DNA of 64,000 nucleotides, taken from positions 1 through 64,000 of the forward strand of contig NZ_PDKG01000008.1 in assembly GCF_004116725.1 (NCBI RefSeq), given 5' to 3'. Position numbers and translations under genes: made by a program. Numbering within the stretch: position 1 is the stretch's first letter; every line of letters starts with the position of its first letter. Source of the DNA: Arcobacter sp. CECT 8986. Lineage in GTDB: Bacteria > Campylobacterota > Campylobacteria > Campylobacterales > Arcobacteraceae. Of the stretch, positions 63,141 to 64,000 are shown in pieces. Below the pieces are notes generated by a model. It searched no databases, was not told where the DNA came from, and saw only the letters and a list, made by a program, of their open reading frames with translations.

Positions 63141-63995
63141 TTATTGTAATAACCTCGAAACATTTTGCTGTATAGCATTTGCTTGAGTTATTGCATAAGT
63201 ACCAGCTTGAGCAATAATATTTTGTTTATTAAAATTTGTACTCTCTTGCGCATAATCAACATCTCTAATTACTGATTCTGCATTTAATATATTAGTTTTT
63301 TGTGTCATTTGATTTCTAACTGCTGATTCTAACTGAATTTGAGTAGACCCATATTCAGCTCTCCAGCTATTTAGTTTATCAATGGCACTATCAATTGCAG
63401 AAGTATAAGTCCTCGCCAAATTTGCTGTGATTACACTTGAGTTTGCAACTTCAGTTTTAAGATTTGATAATCCTAATCCAGAAGTATTAGACTGAATCCC
63501 AGAATTTGTAGAAATTGTATCTGCTGCATTTTCGCCAACTTGAAATATTAAAGAACTTCTTGCATTAGTATCTGAAGAACCAGCTTGCAATAGTGATGTA
63601 CCAGCATAACTTGTTTGAGAAGCAATTCCATTTAATTGATTTAGTAAAATGTTAATATCTTTTTCAACTGATTTTTTACCTTCTGCTGATGTAGAATCAG
63701 TTGCTGATTGAATCAGTTTGATTTTAACAGTATTCAAAATACGCGATTGCTCACCCATTGCTTTATCTGCAATTTGAGTTAAAGATATAGCTGAATTACC
63801 ATTTGAAATTGATTGATTAATAGCATGTGCTTGTGTCCTCAGTTTATCAGCTATTGCTAATCCTGCCCCATCGTCACTAGCTTTGTTAATCCTTAAACTT
63901 GTACTTAATTTTTCTAAAGAGCTACTTAATTTATTATTTATACTTATTGCACTTTCTTGCGCTTGCAAGGAGGCTACATTCGTATTTATTCTCAT
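63141..63995 (-). CDS. Flagellin, short form
   Basis: 284 residues. N-terminal D0/D1 start MRINTNVASLQAQESA, with SDDGAGLAIADKLRTQ, and C-terminal end AITQANAIQQNVSRLLQ are complete. The D2/D3 variable region is almost absent (the centre is about residues 140-200), as usual in Arcobacter flagellins. The TLR5 area (residues 87-97, LNTVKIKLIQS) differs from LQRVRELSVQA of Salmonella at the Arg and Leu positions. Ser/Thr-rich centre offers glycosylation sites. The promoter lies past the right edge. Confidence 0.96.
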   Translation of the reverse strand: MRINTNVASLQAQESAISINNKLSSSLEKLSTSLRINKASDDGAGLAIADKLRTQAHAINQSISNGNSAISLTQIADKAMGEQSRILNTVKIKLIQSATDSTSAEGKKSVEKDINILLNQLNGIASQTSYAGTSLLQAGSSDTNARSSLIFQVGENAADTISTNSGIQSNTSGLGLSNLKTEVANSSVITANLARTYTSAIDSAIDKLNSWRAEYGSTQIQLESAVRNQMTQKTNILNAESVIRDVDYAQESTNFNKQNIIAQAGTYAITQANAIQQNVSRLLQ

Positions 63996-64000
63996 AATAA

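Noticed and set aside
42113-64000. Phase-variable homopolymer tracts as seen in Campylobacter glycan loci
   Set aside because: No G or C run of 8 or more was seen in the island; A/T runs are everywhere and not informative.
1-64000. tRNA, rRNA, CRISPR arrays, insertion sequences, prophage
   Set aside because: No cloverleaf or rRNA sequence, no spaced direct repeats and no transposase or integrase gene were found when reading both strands.

Overview
The window looks like the chromosome of an Arcobacter-like member of the Campylobacterota. The evidence is the very AT-rich sequence, a complete nuo operon in which nuoE and nuoF are replaced by two small lineage-specific genes, an MqnD enzyme of the futalosine menaquinone pathway, the order recA-eno-ftsB-like-cgpA-like known from Campylobacter jejuni, and a short flagellin next to a DUF115 (Maf) gene. 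I saw no rRNA, tRNA, CRISPR array, insertion sequence or prophage.

Layout. 1-6.7 kb: an unidentified partial gene, a c-di-GMP EAL protein with a periplasmic CxxCH sensor, a type II NADH dehydrogenase-like flavoprotein, then nfo and an ABC-F ATPase. 6.8-7.7 kb: an AEC-family transporter. 7.7-14 kb: a reverse-strand operon of three exported Sel1/TPR-type proteins, two of them lipoproteins. 14.3-16.4 kb: a small anchored protein plus an AAA+ ATPase. 16.4-17 kb: a 600-base non-coding stretch with a terminator, a sigma-54-like promoter and several short repeats. 17-30.8 kb: nuoA,B,C,D,X,Y,G,H,I,J,K,L,M,N. 30.9-38.6 kb: a glucosaminidase-domain protein, mqnD, murB, topA, a phosphoesterase, bioB and a CPA2 antiporter. 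38.6-42 kb: the cgpA-like, ftsB-like, eno and recA genes on the reverse strand.

42.1-64 kb is a reverse-strand glycan island ending in a flagellin gene. It reads, from flagellin outward: flagellin, Maf, CBS-cupin fusion, SAF-less NeuB-type synthase, TylF-type methyltransferase, NeuA-KdsC fusion, GmhA-type isomerase, three GT-B-like transferases with a B12-binding-type radical SAM protein among them, two sulfotransferase-fold proteins, APS kinase, a SPASM radical SAM protein, a sugar epimerase, a transketolase split into pieces, a small unknown protein, a second SPASM radical SAM protein, a cytidylyltransferase-PfkB kinase fusion in reversed HldE order, and a sugar nucleotidyltransferase. Overlapping ATGA/TAATG junctions show it is transcribed as long units.

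My best reading (inference) is that the island makes a nonulosonic-acid-type sugar through a phosphorylated route, plus one or more heptose-like or branched sugars, and that part of the glycan is sulfated. The flagellin and Maf at its end suggest flagellin glycosylation as the purpose. The sugar structure cannot be read from sequence and may be new.
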